From Acidobacteriota bacterium (lineage in GTDB: Bacteria > Acidobacteriota > Terriglobia > Bryobacterales > Bryobacteraceae), in NCBI GenBank assembly GCA_016870915.1, contig VFZY01000030.1, forward strand, positions 1 to 41,692: a stretch of 41,692 nucleotides of DNA, written 5' to 3'. A model generated the notes under the pieces. That model saw only the letters and a list, made by a program, of their open reading frames with translations. It had not been told where the DNA came from and ran no database searches. The position numbers were made by a program, and so were the translations under genes. Below are positions 25,866 to 33,720 of the stretch, piece after piece; positions within the stretch are counted from its first letter, which is position 1, and each line of letters opens with the position of its first letter.

Positions 25866-27791
25866 TTGCGGCGCATTGTGTTCATTCTGGCGGCCTGTCC
25901 CGCGTGGGCGGCGCCACTCGATTTCCCGGCGGCCCGGCGCATGGTGGAAGCCCATTGCGGCAAGTGCCACACGGGGCGCAGCGCCGTGGGTGGTTTCGAT
26001 GCCTCCCGGCTTGAGAGCCCGGCCAGCCTCTCCCTGCAGCCGCGCAAGTGGCAATCGGCGATGAACCGGCTGCGCGAAGGCACCATGCCCCCGCGCAATG
26101 TGCCGGGCCCCAGCCTGGAAGACCGCGACCTGCTTGCCGCCTGGATTGGCGGCACGCTCAAGGCGGCCGCCTGCGCCGACGGCATCACGCCGGCGCCGTT
26201 TCTGGTGCGGCGCCTCAACCGCAGTGAGTATTCGGCCACCCTGCGCGATCTGCTCAATATCCACATCAACGCGGGCCACGCGCTGCCGGCCGAAGGGGCG
26301 GGCGGTGAAGGCTTCGACAACGCCGCCGAGACGCTGTTCCTCTCGCCCATCCACGCGGAGAAGTTTCTGGAAGCGGCGAAGCTCGCCGTGGGCTATGCCA
26401 TGCGGGATACCCGGTCCCGCGCGGTCTTCATGACCGCCGCGCCCGGGCAGGATCTGAGCGACGACGACGCGGCCCGGAAGATCCTGGAAGCGTTCGTGCC
26501 GCAAGCTTTCCGCCGCCCGGTCCGGCCGGGGGAAGTGGAAAAGTTCCTGGGGCTCTACCGCGGGCAACGCGTGAAGGGCGGCGGGTTCGATGACGCCGTG
26601 GGCTTTGCCCTGCAGGCGGTGCTGATCTCACCCTCGTTCCTCTTCCGGCTGGAAGAGGCCAACCCCGCCCCGGAGCCACGCCTGGCCGATTCCCATGCCA
26701 TGGCGTCGCGCCTTTCGTACTTCCTGTGGGGTTCGACGCCCGACAAGGAGTTGATCACTTTGGCTGAGGCCGGCAAGCTGCAGGATGACGAAGTGCTGGG
26801 CAAGCAGGTGGCCCGGCTGCTCAAGGACAACAAGGCCATCGAGTTTGCCGAGCGGTTCGTCGAGCAGTGGCTCAACACACGCGAGCTTGGCCGTGACATC
26901 AAGCCCGACGGAAAACTCTTCCCGGAGTATTACAACGCCGAGATCCAGGGCGCGATCAAGTACGAGCCCGTGATTTTCTTTCAGGAAATCCTGGCGCAGG
27001 ATCTGCCGCTTGAGACGTTCCTCGACGCCTCGTTCACCATCTCCACCGACAAGCTGCAGCGGTTCTACGGCCTGCCGCCGGTGAAGGATCTGCGGCAACA
27101 GCCCAAACGCGTGGACCTGCCCGCGAACAGCCATCGCGGGGGCATTCTTGGCATGGCCGCCGTGCTCGCCGTCTCTTCCTATCCGCATCGCACCAGCCCC
27201 GTGCTGCGCGGCAAGTGGGTGTTGGACGCGCTGCTGGGAACTCCTCCTCCACCCCCGCCGCCGAACGTGCCGGAACTGGCGGAGAACGTCCACGGCGCCG
27301 CGCCCAGAACCCTTCGGGAGCGTTTGAGCGAACATCGCCGGAACCCGGTCTGTGCCGGGTGCCACGAGCGCATGGATCCCATCGGCTTTGGACTGGAAAA
27401 CTACGACGTGCTGGGCCGCTGGCGGACCGAGGATGCGGGCCAGCCGGTGGACGCCGTGGGTGTGCTGCCGGACGGGACGCGCTTTGCCGGTCCCGAGGAA
27501 CTGAAACGAGTGCTGCTGGCCAGGAAGGGCCAGTTCGCGCGCAACCTGGCCTCGAAGATGATGGGCTACGCGCTGGGGCGCGGGCTCACCATGGAGGACC
27601 ATTGCGCGATTGACGCGATTATGGAACAGTTGGAAAAGGATGGCTATCGCGCGCAATCACTGGTGCGCGGCATCGTCCTGAGTGTTCCGTTTCGTTATCA
27701 GGCGGGGACGCGGGCCGGGGCGCCAGCGGCGCGACAGGGAGCCAGGGCGCCAGCGGCGCGACAGGGAGCCAGGGCGCCAGCGGCGCCATAG
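25866..27791 (+). CDS. Cytochrome-type DUF1592 protein (PSD domains)
   Basis: 641 residues from a TTG at 25866, five bases after the kinase gene; a GTG at 25878 is the alternative. A signal peptide (VFILAACPAWA) leads to a haem c site HCGKCHTG near residue 30. Then follow the planctomycete-type domains: DUF1587 (VRRLNRSEYSATLRDLLNI), DUF1595 (AFVPQAFRRPVRPGEVEKF), DUF1592 (ASRLSYFLWGSTPDKEL, FVEQWLNTRELG), DUF1588 (HRGGILGMAAVLAVSSYPHR, CAGCHERMDPIGFGLENYD) and DUF1585 (FARNLASKMMGYALGRGL). The role of these periplasmic proteins is not established. The C-terminus ends in a short repeat (see 27721). It pairs with the DUF1552 gene downstream. Confidence 0.88.
   Translation: MRRIVFILAACPAWAAPLDFPAARRMVEAHCGKCHTGRSAVGGFDASRLESPASLSLQPRKWQSAMNRLREGTMPPRNVPGPSLEDRDLLAAWIGGTLKAAACADGITPAPFLVRRLNRSEYSATLRDLLNIHINAGHALPAEGAGGEGFDNAAETLFLSPIHAEKFLEAAKLAVGYAMRDTRSRAVFMTAAPGQDLSDDDAARKILEAFVPQAFRRPVRPGEVEKFLGLYRGQRVKGGGFDDAVGFALQAVLISPSFLFRLEEANPAPEPRLADSHAMASRLSYFLWGSTPDKELITLAEAGKLQDDEVLGKQVARLLKDNKAIEFAERFVEQWLNTRELGRDIKPDGKLFPEYYNAEIQGAIKYEPVIFFQEILAQDLPLETFLDASFTISTDKLQRFYGLPPVKDLRQQPKRVDLPANSHRGGILGMAAVLAVSSYPHRTSPVLRGKWVLDALLGTPPPPPPPNVPELAENVHGAAPRTLRERLSEHRRNPVCAGCHERMDPIGFGLENYDVLGRWRTEDAGQPVDAVGVLPDGTRFAGPEELKRVLLARKGQFARNLASKMMGYALGRGLTMEDHCAIDAIMEQLEKDGYRAQSLVRGIVLSVPFRYQAGTRAGAPAARQGARAPAARQGARAPAAP
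27721..27787 (+). repeat. 27-base tandem repeat at the end of the DUF1592 gene
   Basis: Two full identical copies of 27 bases (27721-27747 and 27748-27774) and a partial third to 27787. In the gene frame each encodes nine residues (ARQGARAPA type), so the protein ends in a low-complexity tail. The conserved DUF1585 domain ends before it (PFRYQ), so the original stop may have lain upstream. Confidence 0.9.
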
Positions 27792-27801
27792 GGAAAAACT
27801 G

Positions 27802-29133
27802 ATGAGCAGGTTTCTGATATCACGAAGAACGTTGCTGCGGGGCGCGGGCGTGGGGCTCGGTCTGCCGTGGCTTGAAGCCATGACGCCACGGGCGCGCGCG
27901 GCGGAATCACCCGCGCCCAAGCGGCTCTGCGCGCTCTACATGCCGAACGGCGTGCACCCCGGTCTGTGGACACCGGAAACGGAGGGTCCCGGCTTCAACC
28001 TTTCACCGGCGCTTGAGCCGCTGGCCGATCTGAAAAGCGAACTGATGGTGCTCACCAACCTGTGGAATGCGGGCAGTGTGGGCGGCGATGGCCACTATGT
28101 GAAGATCTCGGGGTTCCTCACCTGCACCACGGTGACCAAGACCCTGGGCGTGGATGTGAGCTGCAACGGCGTCTCCATGGATCAGGTGGCGGCCCGGCGT
28201 GTGGGTGCGGAAACGCCGTTCCCTTCGCTTGAACTGGCGGTGGCGCCGGTGACCACCGGTGTGGATCGCAATGTCGGCTACACGCGCGTCTATGGGTCCC
28301 ATGTCAGTTGGAGCGGGCCCACCTCGCCGCTGGCCAAGGAGATCAACCCGCGCAGCGTGTTCGAACGGCTGTTCCGCGCGGCGCAACCGGGCGGAGCGGC
28401 CTCAAGCGGCGACAAACTGCTGCTGGACAGTGTGATCGACGACGCGAGGGCGCTGCGGAAGACGCTGGGCGCGCAGGACCGCTTGCGGGTGGATGAGTAT
28501 CTCTCGGTGGTGCGCGGCCTGGAGCAGCGCATTGAACGCGCCTCGCGGCCGGAACGGAAGGCCTGGCGCCCGCGCGTGCCCGTGGATGGCGCCCGCAAGC
28601 CCGAGGGCATTCCAAAGGAATATGCCGAGCATGTGAAGCTGATGCTCGACATGATCGCCCTGGCGTTTGAGACGGATTCCACGCGAATCGCCACGTTCAT
28701 GTTCCAGAACGAGGTGAGCAATCAGAACTTTTCGTTCGTCGAAGGTGTGTCGAGCGGCCATCACACGGTGTCGCACCACCAGAAAAAGGAAGACAACCTG
28801 CGCCAGTATCAGTTGATCACGCGCTGGCACGTGGAGCAGTACGGCGCCCTGCTGCGGCGCCTGGCGGCGATGAAGGAAGGCGAGCGGAGCGTGCTGGATT
28901 CGTCGATGGTCCTGTTCGGCGCCGGCATCCGCGATGGAGACCGTCATGATCCGCACGATCTGCCGCTGCTGGTGGCCGGACGCGCCGGCGGGCGTCTCGC
29001 CGTGGGCCAGCACCTGAAGTATCCGAAGGACACCCCGCTCGCGAACCTCTACGTGTCGATGCTCGACGCGTTCGGCACGCCCGTGGAGCGGTTCGCCGAT
29101 AGCACCGGTCCTCTCCCCGGCGTGCTCGTGTAA
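27802..29133 (+). CDS. DUF1552 protein with Tat signal
   Basis: 443 residues. The ATG at 27802 follows an AGGGAAAAACTG site and starts a twin-arginine signal (SRRTLLRGAGVGLGLPWLEA). The body matches DUF1552: KRLCALYMPNGVHPGLWTPE, LSPALEPLADLKSELMVLTN, GDGHYVKISGFLTC, then DSTRIATFMFQNEVSNQN and GEGERSVLDSSMVLFGAGI-like end segments. DUF1552 genes are typically found next to DUF1592/DUF1587 genes, as here, suggesting a periplasmic complex, but no substrate is known. Tat export implies folding or cofactor loading in the cytoplasm before export. Confidence 0.88.
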   Translation: MSRFLISRRTLLRGAGVGLGLPWLEAMTPRARAAESPAPKRLCALYMPNGVHPGLWTPETEGPGFNLSPALEPLADLKSELMVLTNLWNAGSVGGDGHYVKISGFLTCTTVTKTLGVDVSCNGVSMDQVAARRVGAETPFPSLELAVAPVTTGVDRNVGYTRVYGSHVSWSGPTSPLAKEINPRSVFERLFRAAQPGGAASSGDKLLLDSVIDDARALRKTLGAQDRLRVDEYLSVVRGLEQRIERASRPERKAWRPRVPVDGARKPEGIPKEYAEHVKLMLDMIALAFETDSTRIATFMFQNEVSNQNFSFVEGVSSGHHTVSHHQKKEDNLRQYQLITRWHVEQYGALLRRLAAMKEGERSVLDSSMVLFGAGIRDGDRHDPHDLPLLVAGRAGGRLAVGQHLKYPKDTPLANLYVSMLDAFGTPVERFADSTGPLPGVLV

Positions 29134-29138
29134 CGCGA

Positions 29139-29171
29139 ACGGAATAAGCCGCCCCGGGCGGCGGATTCCGT
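29139..29171 (+). promoter_or_regulatory. Strong hairpin at the YHS gene start
   Basis: ACGGAAT (29139-29145) pairs with ATTCCGT (29165-29171), and inside it GCCGCC pairs with GGCGGC around a three-base loop. No T run follows, so it is not a standard terminator. It ends four bases before the ATG at 29176 and would hide the initiation region. Confidence 0.55.
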
Positions 29172-29175
29172 GATC

Positions 29176-29625
29176 ATGAAGAAAACCATTCTCACGATGG
29201 GCCTGCCTCTGGCCGCGGGCCTTATCGTATTGACCCTGGCGCAAGCGGGCGGACCGCCCGTGGCCATCCGTGGCTTTGACACCGTGGAGTACTTCACCGC
29301 CGGCCGCGCGGTGCGGGGGATGGAGGCGTTCACCCACACCTGGAACGGCGCCGTATGGCGGTTTGCCTCCGCCCGGAATCGCGACCGCTTTGCGGCCGAA
29401 CCCCAGGCGTTCGCCCCCCAGTACGGGGCCTTCTGCGCCTGGGCGGTGGGGCACGGCTACACCGCGCCCGTGGACCCTGAGGCGTGGAAGATCGTGGACG
29501 GCAAGCTCTATCTCAATTACAGCAGGAAAGTGCAGCGGGAGTGGGAGAAAGACGCGGCGGGCTGGATCGCCAAGGCGGACCGCAATTGGCCCGAACTGCA
29601 AAAGAAGAAAAAATCCACGGAATAG
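29176..29625 (+). CDS. YHS domain protein, exported
   Basis: 149 residues. ATG at 29176 preferred over a GTG two codons earlier. A signal peptide (MGLPLAAGLIVLTLAQAGG) is followed by a YHS-like domain: GFDTVEYFTAGRAVRGMEAF, HTWNGAVWRFASARNRDRF, AEPQAFAPQYGAFCAWAVG and DGKLYLNYSRKVQREWEKD. The Cys in GAFCAWAV is at the usual place. YHS domains bind metal, perhaps copper; the exported forms are uncharacterised. There is no clear Shine-Dalgarno sequence, and a strong hairpin covers the start region. Confidence 0.82.
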   Translation: MKKTILTMGLPLAAGLIVLTLAQAGGPPVAIRGFDTVEYFTAGRAVRGMEAFTHTWNGAVWRFASARNRDRFAAEPQAFAPQYGAFCAWAVGHGYTAPVDPEAWKIVDGKLYLNYSRKVQREWEKDAAGWIAKADRNWPELQKKKKSTE

Positions 29626-29662
29626 CGGGCTCCGGTGGCAGGATATACCCGGTGAAGGCCAG

Positions 29663-29681
29663 ATGCAAAACAAAATGCAAA
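29663..29681. repeat. Direct repeat ATGCAAA upstream of the DM13 gene
   Basis: ATGCAAA occurs at 29663-29669 and 29675-29681, a spacing of 12 bases, in a short AT-rich interval otherwise unlike its surroundings. A TAAGAT box follows at 29690-29695. It may be the operator or upstream part of the promoter of the gene at 29728. Confidence 0.4.
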
Positions 29682-29727
29682 TAAGCCTTTAAGATATTCA
29701 GACCAACCGACAAGGAGTAACAGTAAA

Positions 29728-30129
29728 GTGACGACACTTACCTCTCGTTTCGCGCGGCTGGCCGGACTGGCCGCGCTTGCCCTGGCCGTCTCCGGCGTTC
29801 CCGCCTGGGCCGACCACAGCGCCCATCACACCAATGGATTCAAGGGACCCAAGGCGAACACCGGCTCCGCGATGCACTACATCGAGAGCGGCAAGCAGAT
29901 GCTGGCGGTTTCCGAGGACTTCCAGATTCCCGACACGCCGGCCCCAAGCTGGCAGGTGGTGGATTCCAAGGGCAACGTCTATCTGCTGAATCAGTTCAAG
30001 ATCAAGGGAGGAACCAATCGCAGGATCGCGCTGCCGGCCTACATCAAGGATGTCGCGAAGGTGCAGGTCTGGTGCTCGTTCGCCGAGGTCCTGCTGGGTG
30101 AAGCTTCTTTCAAATCCGCGGTGAAGTAA
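29728..30129 (+). CDS. DM13-like domain protein, exported
   Basis: 133 residues from a GTG with an AAGGAG site ten bases upstream. A signal peptide (LAALALAVSGVPAWA) precedes a compact domain: GFKGPKANTGSAMHYI, QMLAVSEDFQIPDTPAPSWQ, NVYLLNQFKIKGG and the end KVQVWCSFAEVLLGEASF. This agrees with DM13, where a Cys in the late I/V-W-C motif (here VWC) is conserved; the domain is predicted to have a redox or electron-transfer role. The match is by pattern only. It has its own upstream region and ends at a strong terminator, so it is a single-gene unit. Confidence 0.68.
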   Translation: MTTLTSRFARLAGLAALALAVSGVPAWADHSAHHTNGFKGPKANTGSAMHYIESGKQMLAVSEDFQIPDTPAPSWQVVDSKGNVYLLNQFKIKGGTNRRIALPAYIKDVAKVQVWCSFAEVLLGEASFKSAVK

Positions 30130-30170
30130 GCCGGTTTCCGCGACAGTCTCCTCCAACTCCGAATCTCCTT

Positions 30171-30212
30171 CCGGCCGTGCGGCGCTCTGGCGCCCCGGCC
30201 GGGCTTTTTTTT
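30171..30212 (+). terminator. Rho-independent terminator after the DM13 gene
   Basis: CCGGCCG (30171-30177) pairs with CGGCCGG (30196-30202), enclosing a second perfect stem GGCGC/GCGCC (30181-30185/30190-30194), followed after GC by eight T residues. It ends only a few bases before the -10-like box of the TonB receptor gene, insulating that gene from read-through. Confidence 0.9.
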
Positions 30213-30214
30213 GG

Positions 30215-30220
30215 TAGAGT
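30215..30220 (+). promoter_or_regulatory. -10-like box immediately before the TonB receptor gene
   Basis: TAGAGT, eight bases, then the ATG at 30229. No ribosome-binding site fits between. The -35 position would lie in the terminator stem of the upstream gene. Confidence 0.3.
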
Positions 30221-30228
30221 TCACAACC

Positions 30229-33200
30229 ATGAGATCTCTGATTGCCTGTGCCGCGATACTCGCGGCGAGCACGATCGTTGGTTGGGCCCAGGGCGAACGC
30301 GGAACGGTGACCGGTACCGTCACGGACAGTTCCGGCGCGGTGGTCACCGGCGCCAAGGCTACGCTGCGAAACATGGAAACCAACCTGAGCAACAGCGTCG
30401 AGTCAAACACGGCCGGAATTTACACCTTCCCGGCGCTCAATCCAGGCCGCTACGAACTGAGTGTTGAGAGCAGCGGCTTCAAGACACGGAAGGTGTCGAA
30501 CATTCCGGTGAGCGTGGGTCTCACCGCCACGATCAACGTGCAGATGGAAGTGGGAGCGGTGAGCGAATCGGTGCAAGTGACCGCCACGGCCGTGCAGCTT
30601 GAAGCTCAAACTTCGGGCTTGGGCAAGACCGTTGAGACGCGCCGCGTGGTGGAACTGCCGCTGTTGGGCCGCAACCCGTTGCAACTGGCGGCGCTGGCCC
30701 CGGGCGTGATTCCCACGCGCGGGCAGGTTGGCGCGGGCGGCGATGCCATCGGTCAGGCCGGCAACTCGCGCATCTCGGGCGGACTGGCGAACCAGAACGC
30801 CATTCTCATGGACGGCGGCGACAGCCGGGGTTTCACATCGGGCGGCCAGTCGTATGCCTTCCCGCTCGAGTCCGTGGCGGAGTTCAAGGTGGAGACCGCC
30901 AGCTATTCGGCCGAGTTTGGCCGGGCCGGCGGCGGCGTGGTCAACGTGGCGTCGAAATCGGGCACCAACCAGTTGCACGGCGTGCTCTATGAGTTCGTCC
31001 GGAACAACCACCTCAACTCGAACTCCTGGTCGAACAACCGGAACCGTGTGCCGCGCGCCCTGTTCCAGCGCAATGAATATGGGGCGGCCGTGGGCGGCGC
31101 CATCAGGAAAGACCGGACGTTCTTCTACGCGAACTATGAAGCGCTGCGCCAGGGCAGCCCGCGCAATTTTCTTGCCACCGTGCCCCAGCCGCAATGGCGC
31201 ACGGGCGACTTCCGGAATACGTTGGACCGCACCGGTCAGCAGATCTCCATCTACGATCCGTCCACCACGCGCAGCAATCCGGCCGGCGGCGTGGTGCGCG
31301 ACCAGTTCCCGGGCAACCAGATTCCGGCCTCCCGCATCAACGGCATCTCCAACAACATCGCCAAGTTCTGGCCGTCTTCCAACCGCGGTGGTGAGGGCGC
31401 CGCCCAGGTGAACAACTATTTCAAGACCGGCAAGAACGTGACCAACAACGACATCTGGTTCTCGCGCATCGATCATGAGATCAGTTCCAGGCACCGCCTG
31501 TTCGGCCGCTTTGGCGGGTTGCAGAGCGAGAGCTTCGCCGATGGCCTGGTGGATGCGGCGTTCCCGGCCACGGCCGTGGGCAGCAACCCTCAGCGCAATG
31601 TCGGCATCAGCCTCACTTCCACGTTCTCACCGAACGTGCTGGGCGAGTTCCGCATCAGTTACACGCGCCTGCAGAACAATTCGCGTCCCATCAGCGAAGG
31701 GTTCGATCTGAAATCGCTCGGTTTCACCGGAAGCTGGGTGGACGCGGTGACCTACAAGCAGTTCCCGCAGATTCTGGTTCAGCAATACGCCACCGGCACC
31801 GGTCTGGCCGTCGCCACCTTCGGCGCCGATGAAGTGACGGGCCTGGGCGGGGCGGGGAAGAACTACCTTCCCCAGGACACCTACCACGCGCAGTATCACA
31901 TCACGGTGAGCCGCGGACGCCACAAGATCAAGGCCGGCGCCGACGTGCAGCGCCAGAAGATGGCGGCGTTCAACTCGCGCAATTCGGCCGGGCAGTTCGT
32001 GTTTGACCGGGTGTTCACCCAGGGTCCCAACCCGGCCGCCACGGCGATCAACTCCGGCAACGCGTTCGCCAGTTTCCTGCTGGGTGCGCCGATTTCGGGA
32101 AGCATTGAGACCACGCCGCAGATGCTGCTTTTCCAGCGCTACAACGCCGGCTATATCCAGGATGACTGGCGGGTGACCAACAAGCTGGTTCTGAACCTTG
32201 GCTTCCGCTACGAATACACCTCACCCTACGGGGAAAAGTTCGGCCAGATCGGTTACTTCGATTCCAAGGAAGTCGAACCCGTCACCGGCCTCCCCGGCAT
32301 CTTCAAGTGGGTGCCCCCCGGCGGCTATCACAACGATCCCAATTACAAGACCTTCGGGCCGCGCATCGGGCTTGCGTATTCGTTCGACAACAAGACGGTC
32401 ATCCGCGTGGCGGCCGGTCTCTTCAACGCCTCGAACAACGGCCTGAACGCCGCCGCCAGCGACTTCGGCAGCGGCCTTTTCACCACCAACGCTGTTTTCC
32501 TGGGCACCCCCCAGTTCGGATTCACGCCGCCCACCGGTGCTTCCTGGTCGAACCCCTTCTCGGCGGGTCTGGTGCTGCCTGAGAAAGGAAAGACCACCTT
32601 CGTCGGCCAGAACGTCCGCGTGGCGTTCCGCGATCACAAACTGGCCTATCTCGGCAATTGGACCCTCTCCATCCAGCGCCAGTTGAATCCCAATGCCCTC
32701 GTCGAGGTGGCCTACATCGGCACCAAGACCACGCATCTGTTCTGGAACCGCTTCGACAACGCCAATGATCCGCTGCTGCTCTCGCAATGGGGATCGCGGT
32801 TGCGCGACCAGGTGCCCAATCCGTTCTTCGGCAAGATCACCAGCGGTGCGCTTTCCGGGCGTACCGTGGAGCGCCGCCAGCTTCTGCGCCCGTTCCCGCA
32901 GTATCAACAGGTGCTCGCCGTGCGGCGGCCGTATGGCGATGCCAGCTACCAGAGCATGACGGGGCGCCTGGAGAAGGCCTACAGCGGCGGCTACACGCTT
33001 TCCGTCGGCTACACGCTGTCGAAACTGATCGCCTCCACCGCTGAGTCGAACACCTGGGTGATCGGCCCGTCGAACGCTCTCTACAACCCCAAATACAACC
33101 GGGGTCTGGATGCCAACGATACGCCGCACCGCCTGGTGATGAGCCACCTGTGGGATCTGCCGTTTGGCATCGGCCGCAATCGTCTGAACCACGGCGTGGC

Positions 33201-33675
33201 CGCGCGCGTGCTCGGCAACTGGCAGTTCTCCGGCATCACGATCCTGCAGGCCGGCCGCCCCATCCTGATCAGCGCGCCCGACAACACGCAGTTGTTCGAG
33301 TTCGCCTACACCAACGGCCGCGCGGACCGGCTGAAGAGCGCCGTCATCGACAACCCCACCAAGACACGGTGGTTCGATACCTCGGCCTTCCGCGCCGCCT
33401 CGGCCTTCACGGTGCCCACCGACAGCCTGAGCCAGCCGGACCTGCGCACGCCGCGCCGCACGGCGTTCAACTGGTCCGTGTTCAAGAACAACCCGTTCAC
33501 GTTCCGCGATAAGCAGATGAACCTTCAGTTCCGCACCGAAATCTACAACGTCTTCAACACGCCCCAGTTCGACGTTCGCGGCGCCTCGACCGACGTCACC
33601 AACCCGCTGTTCGGGCAGATCACCGAGGGCGGCGGCGAACGGAACATTCAGTTCGGCCTGCGGCTTACCTTCTGA
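30229..33675 (+). CDS. Oar-like TonB-dependent receptor
   Basis: 1148 residues. Signal peptide ending GWAQ, then a carboxypeptidase-regulatory-like beta domain (about 22-105: GTVTGTVTDSSGAVVTGAKA, NPGRYELSVESSGFKT), a plug domain (VELPLLGRNPLQLAALAPGV, NAILMDGGDSRGFTSGG, FGRAGGGVVNVASKSGTNQL) and an outer-membrane beta barrel of about 800 residues, ending in IQFGLRLTF with the C-terminal Phe needed for barrel assembly. This Oar/SusC-like type is greatly expanded in soil acidobacteria; the substrates are mostly unknown, probably oligosaccharides or peptides. No SusD-like partner is next to it. The following genes encode hydrolases, which hints at sugar or ester substrates. Confidence 0.93.
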   Translation: MRSLIACAAILAASTIVGWAQGERGTVTGTVTDSSGAVVTGAKATLRNMETNLSNSVESNTAGIYTFPALNPGRYELSVESSGFKTRKVSNIPVSVGLTATINVQMEVGAVSESVQVTATAVQLEAQTSGLGKTVETRRVVELPLLGRNPLQLAALAPGVIPTRGQVGAGGDAIGQAGNSRISGGLANQNAILMDGGDSRGFTSGGQSYAFPLESVAEFKVETASYSAEFGRAGGGVVNVASKSGTNQLHGVLYEFVRNNHLNSNSWSNNRNRVPRALFQRNEYGAAVGGAIRKDRTFFYANYEALRQGSPRNFLATVPQPQWRTGDFRNTLDRTGQQISIYDPSTTRSNPAGGVVRDQFPGNQIPASRINGISNNIAKFWPSSNRGGEGAAQVNNYFKTGKNVTNNDIWFSRIDHEISSRHRLFGRFGGLQSESFADGLVDAAFPATAVGSNPQRNVGISLTSTFSPNVLGEFRISYTRLQNNSRPISEGFDLKSLGFTGSWVDAVTYKQFPQILVQQYATGTGLAVATFGADEVTGLGGAGKNYLPQDTYHAQYHITVSRGRHKIKAGADVQRQKMAAFNSRNSAGQFVFDRVFTQGPNPAATAINSGNAFASFLLGAPISGSIETTPQMLLFQRYNAGYIQDDWRVTNKLVLNLGFRYEYTSPYGEKFGQIGYFDSKEVEPVTGLPGIFKWVPPGGYHNDPNYKTFGPRIGLAYSFDNKTVIRVAAGLFNASNNGLNAAASDFGSGLFTTNAVFLGTPQFGFTPPTGASWSNPFSAGLVLPEKGKTTFVGQNVRVAFRDHKLAYLGNWTLSIQRQLNPNALVEVAYIGTKTTHLFWNRFDNANDPLLLSQWGSRLRDQVPNPFFGKITSGALSGRTVERRQLLRPFPQYQQVLAVRRPYGDASYQSMTGRLEKAYSGGYTLSVGYTLSKLIASTAESNTWVIGPSNALYNPKYNRGLDANDTPHRLVMSHLWDLPFGIGRNRLNHGVAARVLGNWQFSGITILQAGRPILISAPDNTQLFEFAYTNGRADRLKSAVIDNPTKTRWFDTSAFRAASAFTVPTDSLSQPDLRTPRRTAFNWSVFKNNPFTFRDKQMNLQFRTEIYNVFNTPQFDVRGASTDVTNPLFGQITEGGGERNIQFGLRLTF

Positions 33676-33720
33676 TCCGCAGGCGCTGGAGCCAGCGTGA
33701 GTGGTACATTTCTGATCAGA

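Noticed and set aside
33675-33700. CGCTG-GAGC-CAGCG stem after the TonB receptor as terminator
   Set aside because: Only 5 bp and no T run follows.
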